From assembly GCA_038363005.1 (NCBI GenBank), contig JBBQBI010000010.1, forward strand, positions 1-64,000: a stretch of 64,000 nucleotides of DNA. Reading direction: 5' to 3'. Each line of letters opens with the position of its first letter. Positions within the stretch are counted from its first letter, which is position 1. A program made the translations under genes and the position numbers. This DNA is from JAKOWB01 sp038363005. GTDB lineage: Bacteria; Pseudomonadota; Alphaproteobacteria; Kiloniellales; JACOMY01. The notes under the pieces are model-generated. The model worked only from the letters and a program-made list of their open reading frames with translations, was not told where the DNA came from and did not search any database. Below are positions 45,124 through 54,564 of the stretch, in pieces.

Positions 45124-47016
45124 ATGGCGCAGCATAACTCCAAGTTGGTCCGCTTCGGGACATTCGTCCTCTTCGGCTTCCTCGTGCTGTCCTTCGGACT
45201 GTGGGGCATCGGCGACATCTTCCGCGGCGGCGGCCAGACCCAGGTGGTCGCCTCGGTCGGCGACCAGGAGATCACCCGGCAAAGCTACGAGCGTGCGCTG
45301 GAGCGCGAGATCCGCTCGACCCAGGACAGCGTCGGCTCGCGCCTGACGCGCGAACAGCTGATCGCCCTCAACGTGCCGCAGCGCGCCCTGGCGCCGTTGA
45401 TCCAGCAGGCGCTGCTGACTCAGTTGGCCGCCGATCGTGGCCTGGTGGTGTCAGAGGAGCAGATGCTGAAGCAGATCGCCCGCGAACCCTCGTTCCAGGT
45501 CAACGGCACCTTCAGCAAGGAGGCCTATCAGGTCGCCCTGCGCAACGCGAACATGAACGAGCCGCAGTTCCTCGCCCTGCTGTCGCTCGACGTGGCGCGC
45601 GAGAACCTGTTCGATCCGCTGACCGAGGCGGTGGCCGTGCCCGACGCTACCGCGCGCCTGCTGTTCGGCTATCTGGCGGAGACCCGCACGGCGCAGTACG
45701 TCGTGGTCGACAGCGCCGCCATGACCGAGCTGCCGACGCCCAGCGAGGAAGATCTGAAGCAGACCTACGAGGACTATGCCGCGAAGTTCCAGGCGCCGGA
45801 GTATCGCGCCGTCACGTTGCTGCAGCTGCGGCCCAAGGATTTTTACGGCGAGATCGACGTCACCGAAACCGAGGCGCGCGAGCGCTACGAGGCGACCAAG
45901 GACAGCTTCGACAAGCCGGAGAAGCGCGCGCTGCGCCAGGTGGTCTATGACGACCAGGCCAGTGCCGAGGCCGCGCTGGCCGAGCTGGCAACCGGCAAGA
46001 CGCTGGACGAGGTTGCCGCCGAGAAGGGCACCAGCGTTGCCGAGCTGGCGGCGCAGAGCAAGAAGCAGCTGGGCGCGGTACTGCCCGGCCTGGCCGAGGC
46101 CGCCTTCGGCCTGCCGGCCGATGAGCGCTTCGGCGTCGCCGAGACGCTGCTGGGCTGGCACCTCTTCGAGGTCGCTGCCATCGAGCCGCCGCAGGCAACC
46201 AGCTTCGAGGAGGTGAAGGACAAGGTCACCCAGCAGCTGCGCGACGAGCGCGCTGGCGAGGCACTGTCCTCCATCGCGGCGCAGATGAGCGAGGAGTTCA
46301 ACACCGGCGCCACCCTGGACGAGGTATCGCAGAAGCTCTCCTTCCCGCTGGTCACCATTGCCGCCATCGACCGCGACGGCAAGGACCGCGACGGCAACTA
46401 CGTCGACGACATTCCCAGCCCGCCGCAGCTCCTGCCGCTGATCTTCGAGGGCAATGACACCGGCATCGACAGCCTGCTGAACCAGGCCAAAGACGGTAGT
46501 TTCTTCGCCTATCGCGTCGACAGCATCACGCCGCCGGCGACCCGCCCCTATGCTGAGGTCGCCGACCAGGTGCTGGAGCTGTGGCAGCGCCTGAACCGCG
46601 ACCGCCTGGCCAAGGAGAAGGCCGAGGCCCTGGCGGCGGAGCTGACGGCCAAGAGCAAGACGCTGGACACGGTGGCCACCGACAACGGCTGGACGCTGGA
46701 GACCAGCAAGCCGATGACCCGCTTCGAGGCCGATCCCGATGCCGCGCCGTCGCCCGCCCTGCCGGCCAAGCTGTTCGCCGCCAAGGTCGGCGAGGCGGTG
46801 ACCGCGCCGACCGATGGCGGCACCATCCTGGCGGTGCTGACCGAGGTGACTAGCCTGACCGCCGACGCCGACCCGGAGCGCTTCGCCAACCTGCAGGCGT
46901 CCTATAAGCGGGCGCTGGCCGCGGAGCTGGGGCAGCAGATGACCCTGGCGCTGCAGCAGGAGTATCCGGTCGAGATCAACCAGCAGCTGCTCGAACAGTC
47001 GCTGGCGGGCTACTGA
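45124..47016 (+). CDS. ppiD: Periplasmic folding factor PpiD (SurA-N / PPIase-like)
   Basis: A 630-residue inner-membrane-anchored chaperone. One N-terminal membrane segment (FGTFVLFGFLVLSFGLWGIG) is followed by a SurA-N-like chaperone domain (VASVGDQEITRQSYERALERE), a parvulin-like domain near 230-360 (PEYRAVTLLQLRP...EKRALRQVVYDDQ) and a long helical C-terminal part. It helps newly exported envelope proteins to fold. ATG 45124 directly precedes the signal anchor. It lies 17 bp upstream of trpE, so both are probably on one transcript. Confidence 0.93.
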   Translation: MAQHNSKLVRFGTFVLFGFLVLSFGLWGIGDIFRGGGQTQVVASVGDQEITRQSYERALEREIRSTQDSVGSRLTREQLIALNVPQRALAPLIQQALLTQLAADRGLVVSEEQMLKQIAREPSFQVNGTFSKEAYQVALRNANMNEPQFLALLSLDVARENLFDPLTEAVAVPDATARLLFGYLAETRTAQYVVVDSAAMTELPTPSEEDLKQTYEDYAAKFQAPEYRAVTLLQLRPKDFYGEIDVTETEARERYEATKDSFDKPEKRALRQVVYDDQASAEAALAELATGKTLDEVAAEKGTSVAELAAQSKKQLGAVLPGLAEAAFGLPADERFGVAETLLGWHLFEVAAIEPPQATSFEEVKDKVTQQLRDERAGEALSSIAAQMSEEFNTGATLDEVSQKLSFPLVTIAAIDRDGKDRDGNYVDDIPSPPQLLPLIFEGNDTGIDSLLNQAKDGSFFAYRVDSITPPATRPYAEVADQVLELWQRLNRDRLAKEKAEALAAELTAKSKTLDTVATDNGWTLETSKPMTRFEADPDAAPSPALPAKLFAAKVGEAVTAPTDGGTILAVLTEVTSLTADADPERFANLQASYKRALAAELGQQMTLALQQEYPVEINQQLLEQSLAGY

Positions 47017-47033
47017 GGCACGGGAGCGGCAGC

Positions 47034-48545
47034 ATGCAGGTCGAGCCCGACGTCGCCGCCTTCGAGGCCACCTATCGCGCCGGCCAAGGCCAGGTGGTCT
47101 GGACCCGGCTGATCGCCGACTTGGAAACGCCAGTCTCGGCCTTCCTCAAGCTGGCCGACGGGCGGCCCTTCAGTGGTCTCTTCGAGTCGGTGGAAGGCGG
47201 CGCCACCATCGGCCGCTACTCCTTCATCTTCATGAAGCCGGATCTGATCTGGCGCTGCAAAGGCGAGCGGGCGGAGATCAACCGCCAGGCGCGCCACGAC
47301 ACCGAGCGCTTCGAGCCCTTGCCGGGCAAGCCGCTGGACAGCCTGCGGGCGCTGATCGCGGAGTGCCGCTTCGCCATGCCGGCGCACCTGCCGCCCATGG
47401 CCTCGGCGCTGATCGGCTACATGGGCTACGACACGGTGCGGCTGATGGAGACGCTGCCGGACCAGAACCCCGACCTGCTGGGCGTGCCGGACGGCCTGTT
47501 CCTGCGGCCCACGGTGGTTGCCATCTTCGACCGCGTCGAGGACGTGGTCACCGTCTTCACGCCGGTCTGGCCGCAGGAGGGCGTCACCGCCCGCGCCGCC
47601 TACAACCAGGCGCTGGAGCGCCTGTCCGACGTGGTCGCCGACTTCGAGCGCTCGCTGCCGCAGCGGCGCGACCCGGGTGACCTGCTGGCCGAGCTGCCGC
47701 CGCCCACCGCCAACATGCCTCCCGAGGCCTACAAGGAAATGGTGCGCCGGGCGCAGGAATACGTGCTGGCCGGCGACGTCTTCCAGGTGGTGCTGTCGCA
47801 GCGTTTCCAGGTGCCCTTCCAGCTGCCGCCCTTCGCGCTCTATCGCGCCTTGAGGCGGCTCAACCCCTCGCCCTTCCTGGTCTATGCCGACTTCGGCGGC
47901 TATGCCGTGGTGGCCTCCAGCCCGGAGATCCTGGTCCGCCTGCGCGGCGACAAAGTGACGATCCGGCCGCTCGCCGGCACCCGCAAGCGCGGCAAGGATG
48001 CCGCCGAGGATCGCCAGCTGATGGACGAGCTGCTGGCCGACCCGAAGGAGCGCGCCGAGCACCTGATGCTGCTCGACCTTGGCCGCAACGACGTCGGCCG
48101 CGTCGCCGAGATCGGTAGCGTCAAGGTGACCGAGCAGTACGCCATCGAGCTCTACAGCCACGTCATGCACATCGTCTCCAACGTCGATGGTCGGCTCGAC
48201 CCAAAGTACGACGCGCTCTCGGCCCTGATCGCCGGCTTCCCGGCCGGCACGGTCTCCGGCGCGCCCAAGGTGCGCGCCATGGAGATCATCGAGGAGCTGG
48301 AGCCCGACCGCCGCGGCATCTACGGCGGCTGCATCGGCTATTTCGGCGCCAACGGCGACATGGATACCTGCATCGCGCTGCGCACCGCCGTGGTGAAGGA
48401 CGGCACCATGTACGTCCAGGCCGGCGCCGGCGTGGTGGCGGACTCGGTGCCGGAGAGCGAGCACCAAGAATGCCAGAACAAGGCGCGCGCCCTGATTCGC
48501 GCGGCGGAAGAGGCGGTGCGCTTCGCCGCGCGGCGCGGCAACTAG
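47034..48545 (+). CDS. trpE: Anthranilate synthase component I
   Basis: A 503-residue chorismate-utilising subunit that forms anthranilate with TrpG. The N-terminal tryptophan-binding region is SAFLKLADGRPFSGLFESVEGG. The catalytic part has VLSQRFQVPF, RPLAGTRKRG, the signature LMLLDLGRNDVGRV, FPAGTVSGAPKVRAMEII and RRGIYGGCIGYF. Unlike trpGDC it sits apart, after ppiD. No leader-peptide attenuator is visible upstream; only 17 bp are available. Confidence 0.98.
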   Translation: MQVEPDVAAFEATYRAGQGQVVWTRLIADLETPVSAFLKLADGRPFSGLFESVEGGATIGRYSFIFMKPDLIWRCKGERAEINRQARHDTERFEPLPGKPLDSLRALIAECRFAMPAHLPPMASALIGYMGYDTVRLMETLPDQNPDLLGVPDGLFLRPTVVAIFDRVEDVVTVFTPVWPQEGVTARAAYNQALERLSDVVADFERSLPQRRDPGDLLAELPPPTANMPPEAYKEMVRRAQEYVLAGDVFQVVLSQRFQVPFQLPPFALYRALRRLNPSPFLVYADFGGYAVVASSPEILVRLRGDKVTIRPLAGTRKRGKDAAEDRQLMDELLADPKERAEHLMLLDLGRNDVGRVAEIGSVKVTEQYAIELYSHVMHIVSNVDGRLDPKYDALSALIAGFPAGTVSGAPKVRAMEIIEELEPDRRGIYGGCIGYFGANGDMDTCIALRTAVVKDGTMYVQAGAGVVADSVPESEHQECQNKARALIRAAEEAVRFAARRGN

Positions 48546-48558
48546 GAGCGCCACCCCA

Positions 48559-48837
48559 ATGCTCTTCTTGGTGATCGAGAGCTTCCGTGACCAGGATATG
48601 GTCCCGGTCTACCAGCGCGTCCGCCAGTCGGGCCGGTCGCTGCCCGATGGCCTGCGCTACCTCGATTCCTGGGTGGAGCCCAACTTTGCCCGCTGCTTCC
48701 AGCTCATGGAGACCGACGACCTGACCCTGCTGCAGCAGTGGATCCTGCAGTGGCGCGGCCTGGGCGTCAGCTTCGAGATCGTGCCGGTGGTGCCCAGCAA
48801 GGACACCCGCGCGGTGGTGGAGCCGCTGCTGGCGTAG
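48559..48837 (+). CDS. DUF3303-like small protein
   Basis: A 92-residue protein with MLFLVIESFRDQD at the start and GLRYLDSWVEPNFARCFQLMETDD in the middle, matching the small ferredoxin-like DUF3303 family. No function is established. It lies 13 bp after trpE and is probably co-transcribed. Confidence 0.75.
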   Translation: MLFLVIESFRDQDMVPVYQRVRQSGRSLPDGLRYLDSWVEPNFARCFQLMETDDLTLLQQWILQWRGLGVSFEIVPVVPSKDTRAVVEPLLA

Positions 48838-48852
48838 GGCTGCTGTCGCGCC

Positions 48853-50142
48853 CTACCGCAGCTCGCCGCCCTGCCCGCTGGCCTGTACCAGGTGCCCCGC
48901 CGTCGGGTCGGTTTCCACCAGCGCGCTGATCGGCACCAGGACGAAGCCCCTGGCCTGTACCTCGGGCAGCCACTGCGCTAGGGCCGCCAGGGTTGCCGGG
49001 TGCGGATGGCCGATGGCGATGGCGCTGCCGCGCTTCAGGGCCAGCCGCTCGACCACGCGGAGCTGCGCCCAGATCGCCGCCGGATCCTCATATTCGTTGT
49101 CCAGGAAGATGTCGCGACCGGCCGCTGGCACGCCATAGGCGAGCGCCATGCTCTCGGCTCGGGAGTTGCCGATGGTGCGGCTGTCGAGGAACAGCAGCCC
49201 CTTCTCGTGCAGATCCTGCATGACCACCGCCAGCCCCGGCTCCCAGGTCGAGAAGGCGCTGCCCATGTGGTTGTTGATGCCGACATAGCCGTCGAAGCGG
49301 CCCAGCGCCCAGTCGAGGCGCTGACGCACCTCGTCGGTCGTCAGCGTGGTCAGCAGCGCTTGCGGGCCGGGATTGTTGTGCCGCAGGTCGATCGGCTCCA
49401 TCGGCAGATGGATCATCAACTCGTGGCCATTCGCCCGCGCCTTGCCGGTCAGGTTCGGCAGGTCCCCGGCATAAGGCAGGAACGCGAGGGTCAAGGGTCC
49501 GGGCAACGCGATGGCCTTCAAGGTTGGCCCGTGCGTCGGACCCAGGTCATCGATCACGATGGCGATCATGGGCTGGCCGGGCGCGAGGCTGACCGGCACG
49601 GCGTTGGCACGCCACGGCGGCTGCGCCAGCGCGACCGGTGGAACCTCGGCGGCCAGGGCCGCGGCGGGCTGCGCCGGTTCAGGTGGCAAGCCGGCGGTCA
49701 CGGGCGTGACCGTGTCGCGTGGTGCGCTCGGCAGCGGCGGTGCCGCCGGTGCAGGCGGGATGGCGGCCAGCGGCTGGACGGCATCGGGCAAGGCCGGAAC
49801 GGCACTGCTGGTGACCGCGCGCGGCAGGGCCTGGTCGGTCGTGGCCAGCGACAGTCCGCGCCCCGGCTCTTCGGCGTGACGCGGCACCAGGCGCGGCCGG
49901 CCGTCGGGTGAGGTTCGCGGCTGCTCCAGGGCGACGGCAATCGGCGCGCGCGGTGCCGGCGGTACGCTCAGGTGCCAGATGGCCCAGGTCGCGCCGGCCA
50001 CCATCAGCACCAGCGCCAGTGTACCCAGCAGCGCCGCACGGTTGCGCTGCGTCAGGGCACGCCGCGCCAACGTCGCGGACCACCGCGCCGCCGTCGCGCC
50101 GGCATCCTGTGCCGCACGTCCTAGCTCTGCCTGCCAGCGCAC
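48853..50142 (-). CDS. Divergent polysaccharide deacetylase (YibQ-like), membrane-anchored
   Basis: A 429-residue protein starting at GTG 50142. One N-terminal membrane anchor (LLGTLALVLMVAGATWAIW) is followed by a long Pro/Ala-rich linker to about 190, then a divergent polysaccharide-deacetylase domain (MIAIVIDDLGPT, ELMIHLPMEP, VGINNHMGSAFS, FLDSRTIGNS, IAIGHPHPATLAAL). The likely role is in the periplasm on cell-wall or surface glycans. It is divergent from trpG. Confidence 0.87.
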   Translation of the reverse strand: MRWQAELGRAAQDAGATAARWSATLARRALTQRNRAALLGTLALVLMVAGATWAIWHLSVPPAPRAPIAVALEQPRTSPDGRPRLVPRHAEEPGRGLSLATTDQALPRAVTSSAVPALPDAVQPLAAIPPAPAAPPLPSAPRDTVTPVTAGLPPEPAQPAAALAAEVPPVALAQPPWRANAVPVSLAPGQPMIAIVIDDLGPTHGPTLKAIALPGPLTLAFLPYAGDLPNLTGKARANGHELMIHLPMEPIDLRHNNPGPQALLTTLTTDEVRQRLDWALGRFDGYVGINNHMGSAFSTWEPGLAVVMQDLHEKGLLFLDSRTIGNSRAESMALAYGVPAAGRDIFLDNEYEDPAAIWAQLRVVERLALKRGSAIAIGHPHPATLAALAQWLPEVQARGFVLVPISALVETDPTAGHLVQASGQGGELR

Positions 50143-50332
50143 TCTTTGCTCCCTTGAGCGTCCCGCCGCGACGCTAGCATGGCGCTTGCGACGGGAGCCA
50201 GCCGGTGGCCTGGGGTATTCGCCGCGCGGCCGCCGACGGCGTCGCGCTGCCTTGGTTCGCCCGTGCTCTTGCTGCTATAAGGGCGCCCGCCGCCCGATGC
50301 CTGGTCCGGGGCGGCCAACAGGGGTCCGCGCC
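50143..50332. promoter_or_regulatory. Divergent promoter region of trpG and the deacetylase gene
   Basis: The 190-bp gap between divergent genes must hold promoters for both. On the plus strand TTGGTT (50252) and TATAAG (50276) are 18 bases apart and could drive trpGDC-moaC-moeA. About 50 bases remain before the trpG ATG, too few for an attenuator. Motif reading only. Confidence 0.4.
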
Positions 50333-50935
50333 ATGTTCCTGCTGATCGATAACTACGACAGCTTCACCTACAACCTCTATCACTTCCTCGGCGAGCTCGG
50401 GGCGACGATGGAGGTTTGGCGTAACGACCAGATCAGCGTCCAGGCCGCCATGGCCAAGCATCCGCAAGGCATCGTCCTATCGCCCGGCCCCTGCGACCCC
50501 GACAAGGCCGGCATCTGCCTGGAGCTGATCGCCGCCGCCGCCGCGTCGCGCACGCCGCTGTTCGGCGTCTGCCTGGGCCACCAGGCCATCGGCCAGGCCT
50601 TCGGCGGCAAGGTGGTGCGCGCGCCGGCGCCGATGCACGGCAAGATCTCCGAGATCGAGCACCAGGGTGGCTCGGTCTTCGCCGGGCTGCCCTCGCCGTT
50701 CCACGCCACCCGCTATCACTCGCTGACCATCGAACCGGTGGGCTTCCCCGCCGCGCTGGCGGTCACCGCGAAGAGCAGCGACGGCGTGATCATGGGACTG
50801 CAGCATCGCGAGCTGCCGATCCACGGCGTGCAGTTCCATCCGGAATCGATCGCCACCGAGCATGGCCACCAGCTGCTGCGCAACTTCCTGACCTTCGCCG
50901 GGCAGAACGCCCCCAGCGGCCGGGCCGCCGCATGA
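50333..50935 (+). CDS. trpG: Anthranilate synthase component II (glutaminase)
   Basis: A 200-residue class I glutamine amidotransferase supplying ammonia to TrpE. It opens MFLLIDNYDSFTYNL, has oxyanion-loop SPGPCDPDKAG, nucleophile C80 in FGVCLGHQAIGQ, and catalytic His/Glu in VQFHPESIATEHG. ATG 50333 was chosen. It heads trpGDC-moaC-moeA, with the stop overlapping trpD. Confidence 0.98.
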   Translation: MFLLIDNYDSFTYNLYHFLGELGATMEVWRNDQISVQAAMAKHPQGIVLSPGPCDPDKAGICLELIAAAAASRTPLFGVCLGHQAIGQAFGGKVVRAPAPMHGKISEIEHQGGSVFAGLPSPFHATRYHSLTIEPVGFPAALAVTAKSSDGVIMGLQHRELPIHGVQFHPESIATEHGHQLLRNFLTFAGQNAPSGRAAA

Positions 50936-51969
50936 GCGACATGACCGACTTGAAGACGCTGCTGGCGCGGGTCGCCGACGGCACCGCGCTGAGCACCGCC
51001 GAGGCCGAACAGGCCTTCGACATCATCATGTCGGGCAATGCCACACCGGCGCAGATGGGCGCCTTCCTGATGGCGCTGAGGGTCCGTGGCGAGACGGTGC
51101 CGGAGATCACCGGCGCCGCCAATGTGATGCGGGCCAAGATGCTGGCGCTGACCGCGCCGCCCGGTGCCATCGACGTTGCCGGCACCGGGGGCGATGCCAA
51201 GGGCACGGTGAACGTTTCCAGCGCCACCGCCTTCGTGGTCGCGGCCTGCGGAGTCACTGTCGCCAAGCACGGCAATCGGGCGATCTCCTCCAAGTCCGGT
51301 ACCGCCGACGTGCTGACCGCGCTGGGCGTCAATATCGACGCCGACATGCGGCTGGTGCAGCGGTCGATCGACGAGATCGGCATCGCCTTTATGATGGCGC
51401 CGCGGCATCACAGCGCCATGCGCCACGTCGGCCCGACCCGGGTCGAGCTTGGCATCCGCACGCTTTTCAACCTGCTGGGCCCGCTGTCCAATCCCTGCCG
51501 GGTCAAGCGCCAGCTGCTTGGCGTCTTCGCCGCGCAGTGGGTCGAGCCGCTGGCCCAGGTACTGCGGGACCTGGGGCACGAGACGGCCTGGGTCGTCCAT
51601 GGTGCCGGCGGGCTGGACGAGCTCTCGACGCTGGGGGCCTCGCAAGTGGCCGAACTGAAGGACGGCCGGATCACGACCTTCATGGTCTCGCCGGAAGACG
51701 TCGGCCTGAAGCGCGCCACCTTGGACGACCTGCTGGGCGGCGACAGCCAGGAGAACGCGCGTAGCCTGCGGGCCGTGCTCGCAGGCGACGCCGGTCCCTT
51801 CCGTGACATCGTGCTGCTGTCCAGCGCCGCCGCGCTGCTGGTCGCCGGCAAGGTCGCGAAGCTCGCCGACGGGCTGCCACTGGCCGCCGCCGCGATCGAC
51901 AGCGGCGCCGCGCGCGGCAAGCTAGACGACCTGGTGCGCCTGACCAACGAGGCGATCGCCCCCACATGA
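50932..51969 (+). CDS. trpD: Anthranilate phosphoribosyltransferase
   Basis: A 345-residue enzyme joining anthranilate to PRPP. The PRPP-binding motif is VAGTGGDAKGTVNVS, followed by AKHGNRAISSKSGTADVL and the anthranilate-site segment FMMAPRHHSAMRHVGPTR. The start overlaps trpG and the stop overlaps trpC (ATGA), indicating coupled translation. Confidence 0.98.
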   Translation: MSDMTDLKTLLARVADGTALSTAEAEQAFDIIMSGNATPAQMGAFLMALRVRGETVPEITGAANVMRAKMLALTAPPGAIDVAGTGGDAKGTVNVSSATAFVVAACGVTVAKHGNRAISSKSGTADVLTALGVNIDADMRLVQRSIDEIGIAFMMAPRHHSAMRHVGPTRVELGIRTLFNLLGPLSNPCRVKRQLLGVFAAQWVEPLAQVLRDLGHETAWVVHGAGGLDELSTLGASQVAELKDGRITTFMVSPEDVGLKRATLDDLLGGDSQENARSLRAVLAGDAGPFRDIVLLSSAAALLVAGKVAKLADGLPLAAAAIDSGAARGKLDDLVRLTNEAIAPT

Positions 51970-52754
51970 GCAACGTGCTGACCAAGATCTGCGCCGATAC
52001 CTTGGCCGAAGTGGCGCGCCGCAAGGCCATCCGTCCGCTCGCCGCCGTCGAGGCAGCGGCCCAAGCAGCCGGCCCGCCGCGCGGCTTCCGCCAGGCGCTG
52101 GAAGCCAAGGCCGCGGCAGATGGCTGGGGCCTGATCTGCGAGATCAAGAAGGCTTCGCCCTCCAAGGGTCTGATCCGCGCAGACTTCGATCCGCCGGCGC
52201 TGGCACGCGATTACCAGCGCGGCGGCGCCAGCTGCCTCTCGATCCTGACCGACCAGCCCTACTTCCAGGGCCGCGACGAATACCTGGTGCTGGCCCGCGC
52301 TGCCGTCACCCTGCCCTGCCTGCGTAAGGACTTCATGCTGGAGCCCTGGCAGATCTTCGAATCGCGCGCGCTGGGCGCCGACTGCGTGCTGCTGATCCTG
52401 GCGGCGCTGTCCGACGACCAGATCGCCGAGATGGAAGACCTGGCCCTGGGGCTCGGCATGGACGTGCTGCTGGAGGTGCACGACGACGCCGAGCTGGAGC
52501 GCGCGCTGCGCCTGCGCTCGCCGCTGCTCGGCATCAACAACCGCAACCTCAAGACCCTGGAGGTGACGCTGGAGACCACGCGGCGCCTGGCCGCCCAGGT
52601 CCCGGCCGATCGCCTGCTGGTGGCCGAGAGCGGCCTCAACAGCCGCGAGGACCTGGAGGGCATGGCCGCCATCGGCGCCCGCGCCTTCTTGATCGGTGAA
52701 TCGCTGATGCGCCAGGCCGACGTCGCCGCCGCCACGCGAAAGCTCGCCGCGTGA
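51966..52754 (+). CDS. trpC: Indole-3-glycerol-phosphate synthase
   Basis: A 262-residue TIM barrel closing the indole ring. Key segments are the catalytic-lysine region CEIKKASPSKGLIR, SILTDQPYFQG, the second catalytic lysine in CLRKDFMLEPWQIFE, and GINNRNLKTLEV. It is monofunctional, with no TrpF domain fused. It overlaps trpD and moaC. Confidence 0.98.
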   Translation: MSNVLTKICADTLAEVARRKAIRPLAAVEAAAQAAGPPRGFRQALEAKAAADGWGLICEIKKASPSKGLIRADFDPPALARDYQRGGASCLSILTDQPYFQGRDEYLVLARAAVTLPCLRKDFMLEPWQIFESRALGADCVLLILAALSDDQIAEMEDLALGLGMDVLLEVHDDAELERALRLRSPLLGINNRNLKTLEVTLETTRRLAAQVPADRLLVAESGLNSREDLEGMAAIGARAFLIGESLMRQADVAAATRKLAA

Positions 52755-53227
52755 GCAAGCTGACGCACTTCGATGCCAGCGGCCAGGCCGCCATGGTCGA
52801 CGTCACCGCCAAGGCTGAGACCGAGCGCAGCGCCACGGCGCGCGGCGCGGTCTACCTGTCGCCCGCCGCCTATGCGCTGGTGGCCGAGGGCCGCATCGGC
52901 AAGGGCGACGTGCTGGGCGTCGCGCGCCTCGCCGGTATCATGGCGGCGAAGCAGACCAGCGCGCTGATCCCGCTCTGCCATCCGCTGATGCTGACCTCGG
53001 TGAAGGTCGAGCTGTCTCTCAACGACGAGCTGAAAACCGTTGAAATCGTGGCGACTTGCCGCCTCAAGGGCCAGACCGGCGTGGAGATGGAGGCCTTGAC
53101 CGCCGTGTCGGTCGCCGCCCTCACCGTCTATGACATGGTCAAGGCGGCGGACAAGACCATGCGCATCTCCGACATCCGCCTGGTCGAGAAATCCGGCGGC
53201 AAGTCCGGCCCCTTCCAGGCCGCCTGA
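52751..53227 (+). CDS. moaC: Cyclic pyranopterin monophosphate synthase MoaC
   Basis: A 158-residue enzyme of molybdenum-cofactor synthesis, acting after MoaA. LTHFDASGQAAMVDVTAK at the start, the active-site ALIPLCHPLMLTSVKVEL, and GVEMEALTAVSVAALTVYDMVKA are all typical. The start is GTG 52751, overlapping the trpC stop; the stop overlaps moeA (TGATG). The trpC-moaC-moeA order is conserved in alphaproteobacteria. Confidence 0.98.
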   Translation: MSKLTHFDASGQAAMVDVTAKAETERSATARGAVYLSPAAYALVAEGRIGKGDVLGVARLAGIMAAKQTSALIPLCHPLMLTSVKVELSLNDELKTVEIVATCRLKGQTGVEMEALTAVSVAALTVYDMVKAADKTMRISDIRLVEKSGGKSGPFQAA

Positions 53228-54438
53228 TGCTCACCGTCGTCGAGGCCCGCGAGCGCATCCTGGCCACCGCGCGCCTGCTGCCGGCGGAGCTGATTCCGGT
53301 CGCCCAGGGCCTGGGCCGCGTGCTGGCCGAGGATCTGACCTCGCGGGTGACGCAGCCGCCGGTCGCGGTCTCCGCCATGGACGGCTATGCCGTGCGCGGC
53401 GCCGATGTGGCCAGCGCGCCGGTGACCCTCAGGGTCGTGGGATCGGTGCCGGCCGGCGCCCGCCACGAGGGCACGCTGGGCGCTGGCGACTGTGTGCGCA
53501 TCTTCACCGGCGCGCCGCTGCCGGCCGGCGCCGACACCATCGTGATCCAGGAGAACACCCGGCCCGGCCAGGGAGCAGTTGAGATCCTCGAGGCCACGCC
53601 GGCCAACCGCTACGTCCGTCCGGCCGGGCTGGATTTCACCGCCGGCCAGGTCGGCCTGCCAGCCAACCGGCGCCTCAGCGCGCGTGACGTCGGCCTGGCG
53701 GCGGCGATGAACCGCCCCTGGCTCAGCGTGCGCCGCCGGCCGCGCGTCGCCGTGCTGGCGACCGGCGACGAGGTGGTGATGCCGGGCGATCCCGTCGGCC
53801 CCAGCCAGATCGTCTCTTCCAATGCCCTGGCGCTGATGGCCTTCCTGGCCTGCGAGGGGGTCGAGGCGGTGAACCTCGGCATCGCGCCGGACCGCAGCGA
53901 GGCGCTGCAGGCCATGGCGGCGGGCGCCGCCGGCATGGACCTGTTGCTGACCACCGGCGGCGCCTCGGTCGGCGAGCACGATCTCGTCCAGTCCGCCCTG
54001 GGCGCGACGGGCCTGGCGCTGGACTTCTGGAAGATCGCTATGCGCCCGGGCAAGCCGCTGATGTTCGGCCAGATGGGCGGCACGGCGCTGCTCGGCCTGC
54101 CAGGCAATCCGGTCTCCACCCTGGTCTGCGCGCTGCTGTTCGTGCGGCCCTACTTGCGGGCGCTGCAGGGGCTGTCGCCGGCGATCGAGACGGTGACGGC
54201 ACTGACCGCCCATGACCTGCCGGAGAACGACAACCGCGAGGACTACCTGCGTGCGCGCCTCAGCAAGGATGCGCAGGGCCGCCTTTGGGTCGAGGCCTTC
54301 GGCAAGCAGGATAGCTCCATGCTGGCCCTGATGGCCGGGGCTGACGCCCTGGCGATCCGCCCGGTGCGCGCGCCGGCCCTGGCCAAGGGCAGCGAGATCC
54401 AAGTGATCCGCATCGAGGGCAGCGCTTTCGGTCCCTGA
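53227..54438 (+). CDS. moeA: Molybdopterin molybdenumtransferase MoeA
   Basis: A 403-residue enzyme inserting molybdate into adenylated molybdopterin. It has the typical domains: an N-terminal segment with SAMDGYAVRGAD, the central MoCF-like domain with ATGDEVVMPG and LLTTGGASVGEHDLV, the motif FWKIAMRPGKPLMFGQ, LGLPGNPVST, and a C-terminal beta-barrel domain. It is the last gene of trpGDC-moaC-moeA. Confidence 0.97.
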   Translation: MLTVVEARERILATARLLPAELIPVAQGLGRVLAEDLTSRVTQPPVAVSAMDGYAVRGADVASAPVTLRVVGSVPAGARHEGTLGAGDCVRIFTGAPLPAGADTIVIQENTRPGQGAVEILEATPANRYVRPAGLDFTAGQVGLPANRRLSARDVGLAAAMNRPWLSVRRRPRVAVLATGDEVVMPGDPVGPSQIVSSNALALMAFLACEGVEAVNLGIAPDRSEALQAMAAGAAGMDLLLTTGGASVGEHDLVQSALGATGLALDFWKIAMRPGKPLMFGQMGGTALLGLPGNPVSTLVCALLFVRPYLRALQGLSPAIETVTALTAHDLPENDNREDYLRARLSKDAQGRLWVEAFGKQDSSMLALMAGADALAIRPVRAPALAKGSEIQVIRIEGSAFGP

Positions 54439-54456
54439 GAAATTCTACACAGTCGC

Positions 54457-54484
54457 TTGACGAATCATCCGGAACTTTTATAGA
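54457..54484 (+). promoter_or_regulatory. lexA promoter
   Basis: TTGACG at 54457-54462 and TATAGA at 54479-54484, 16 bases apart, form a sigma-70-like promoter. The LexA box at 54472-54486 covers the -10, so bound LexA would block polymerase. Motif reading. Confidence 0.6.
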
Positions 54485-54486
54485 AC
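54472..54486 (+). promoter_or_regulatory. LexA (SOS) box, GAAC-N7-GAAC
   Basis: GAAC, seven bases (TTTTATA), GAAC: an exact match to the alphaproteobacterial direct-repeat SOS operator. It lies 78 bases upstream of lexA, so LexA should repress its own gene. Confidence 0.88.
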
Positions 54487-54564
54487 AAGCCAGAGGTGTT
54501 TTGGCTTTGTTCCGTTGCCGGCTCTTGCCGGGCCAGCGGGGGGATCGGGGAGGAATTCGGGCGC

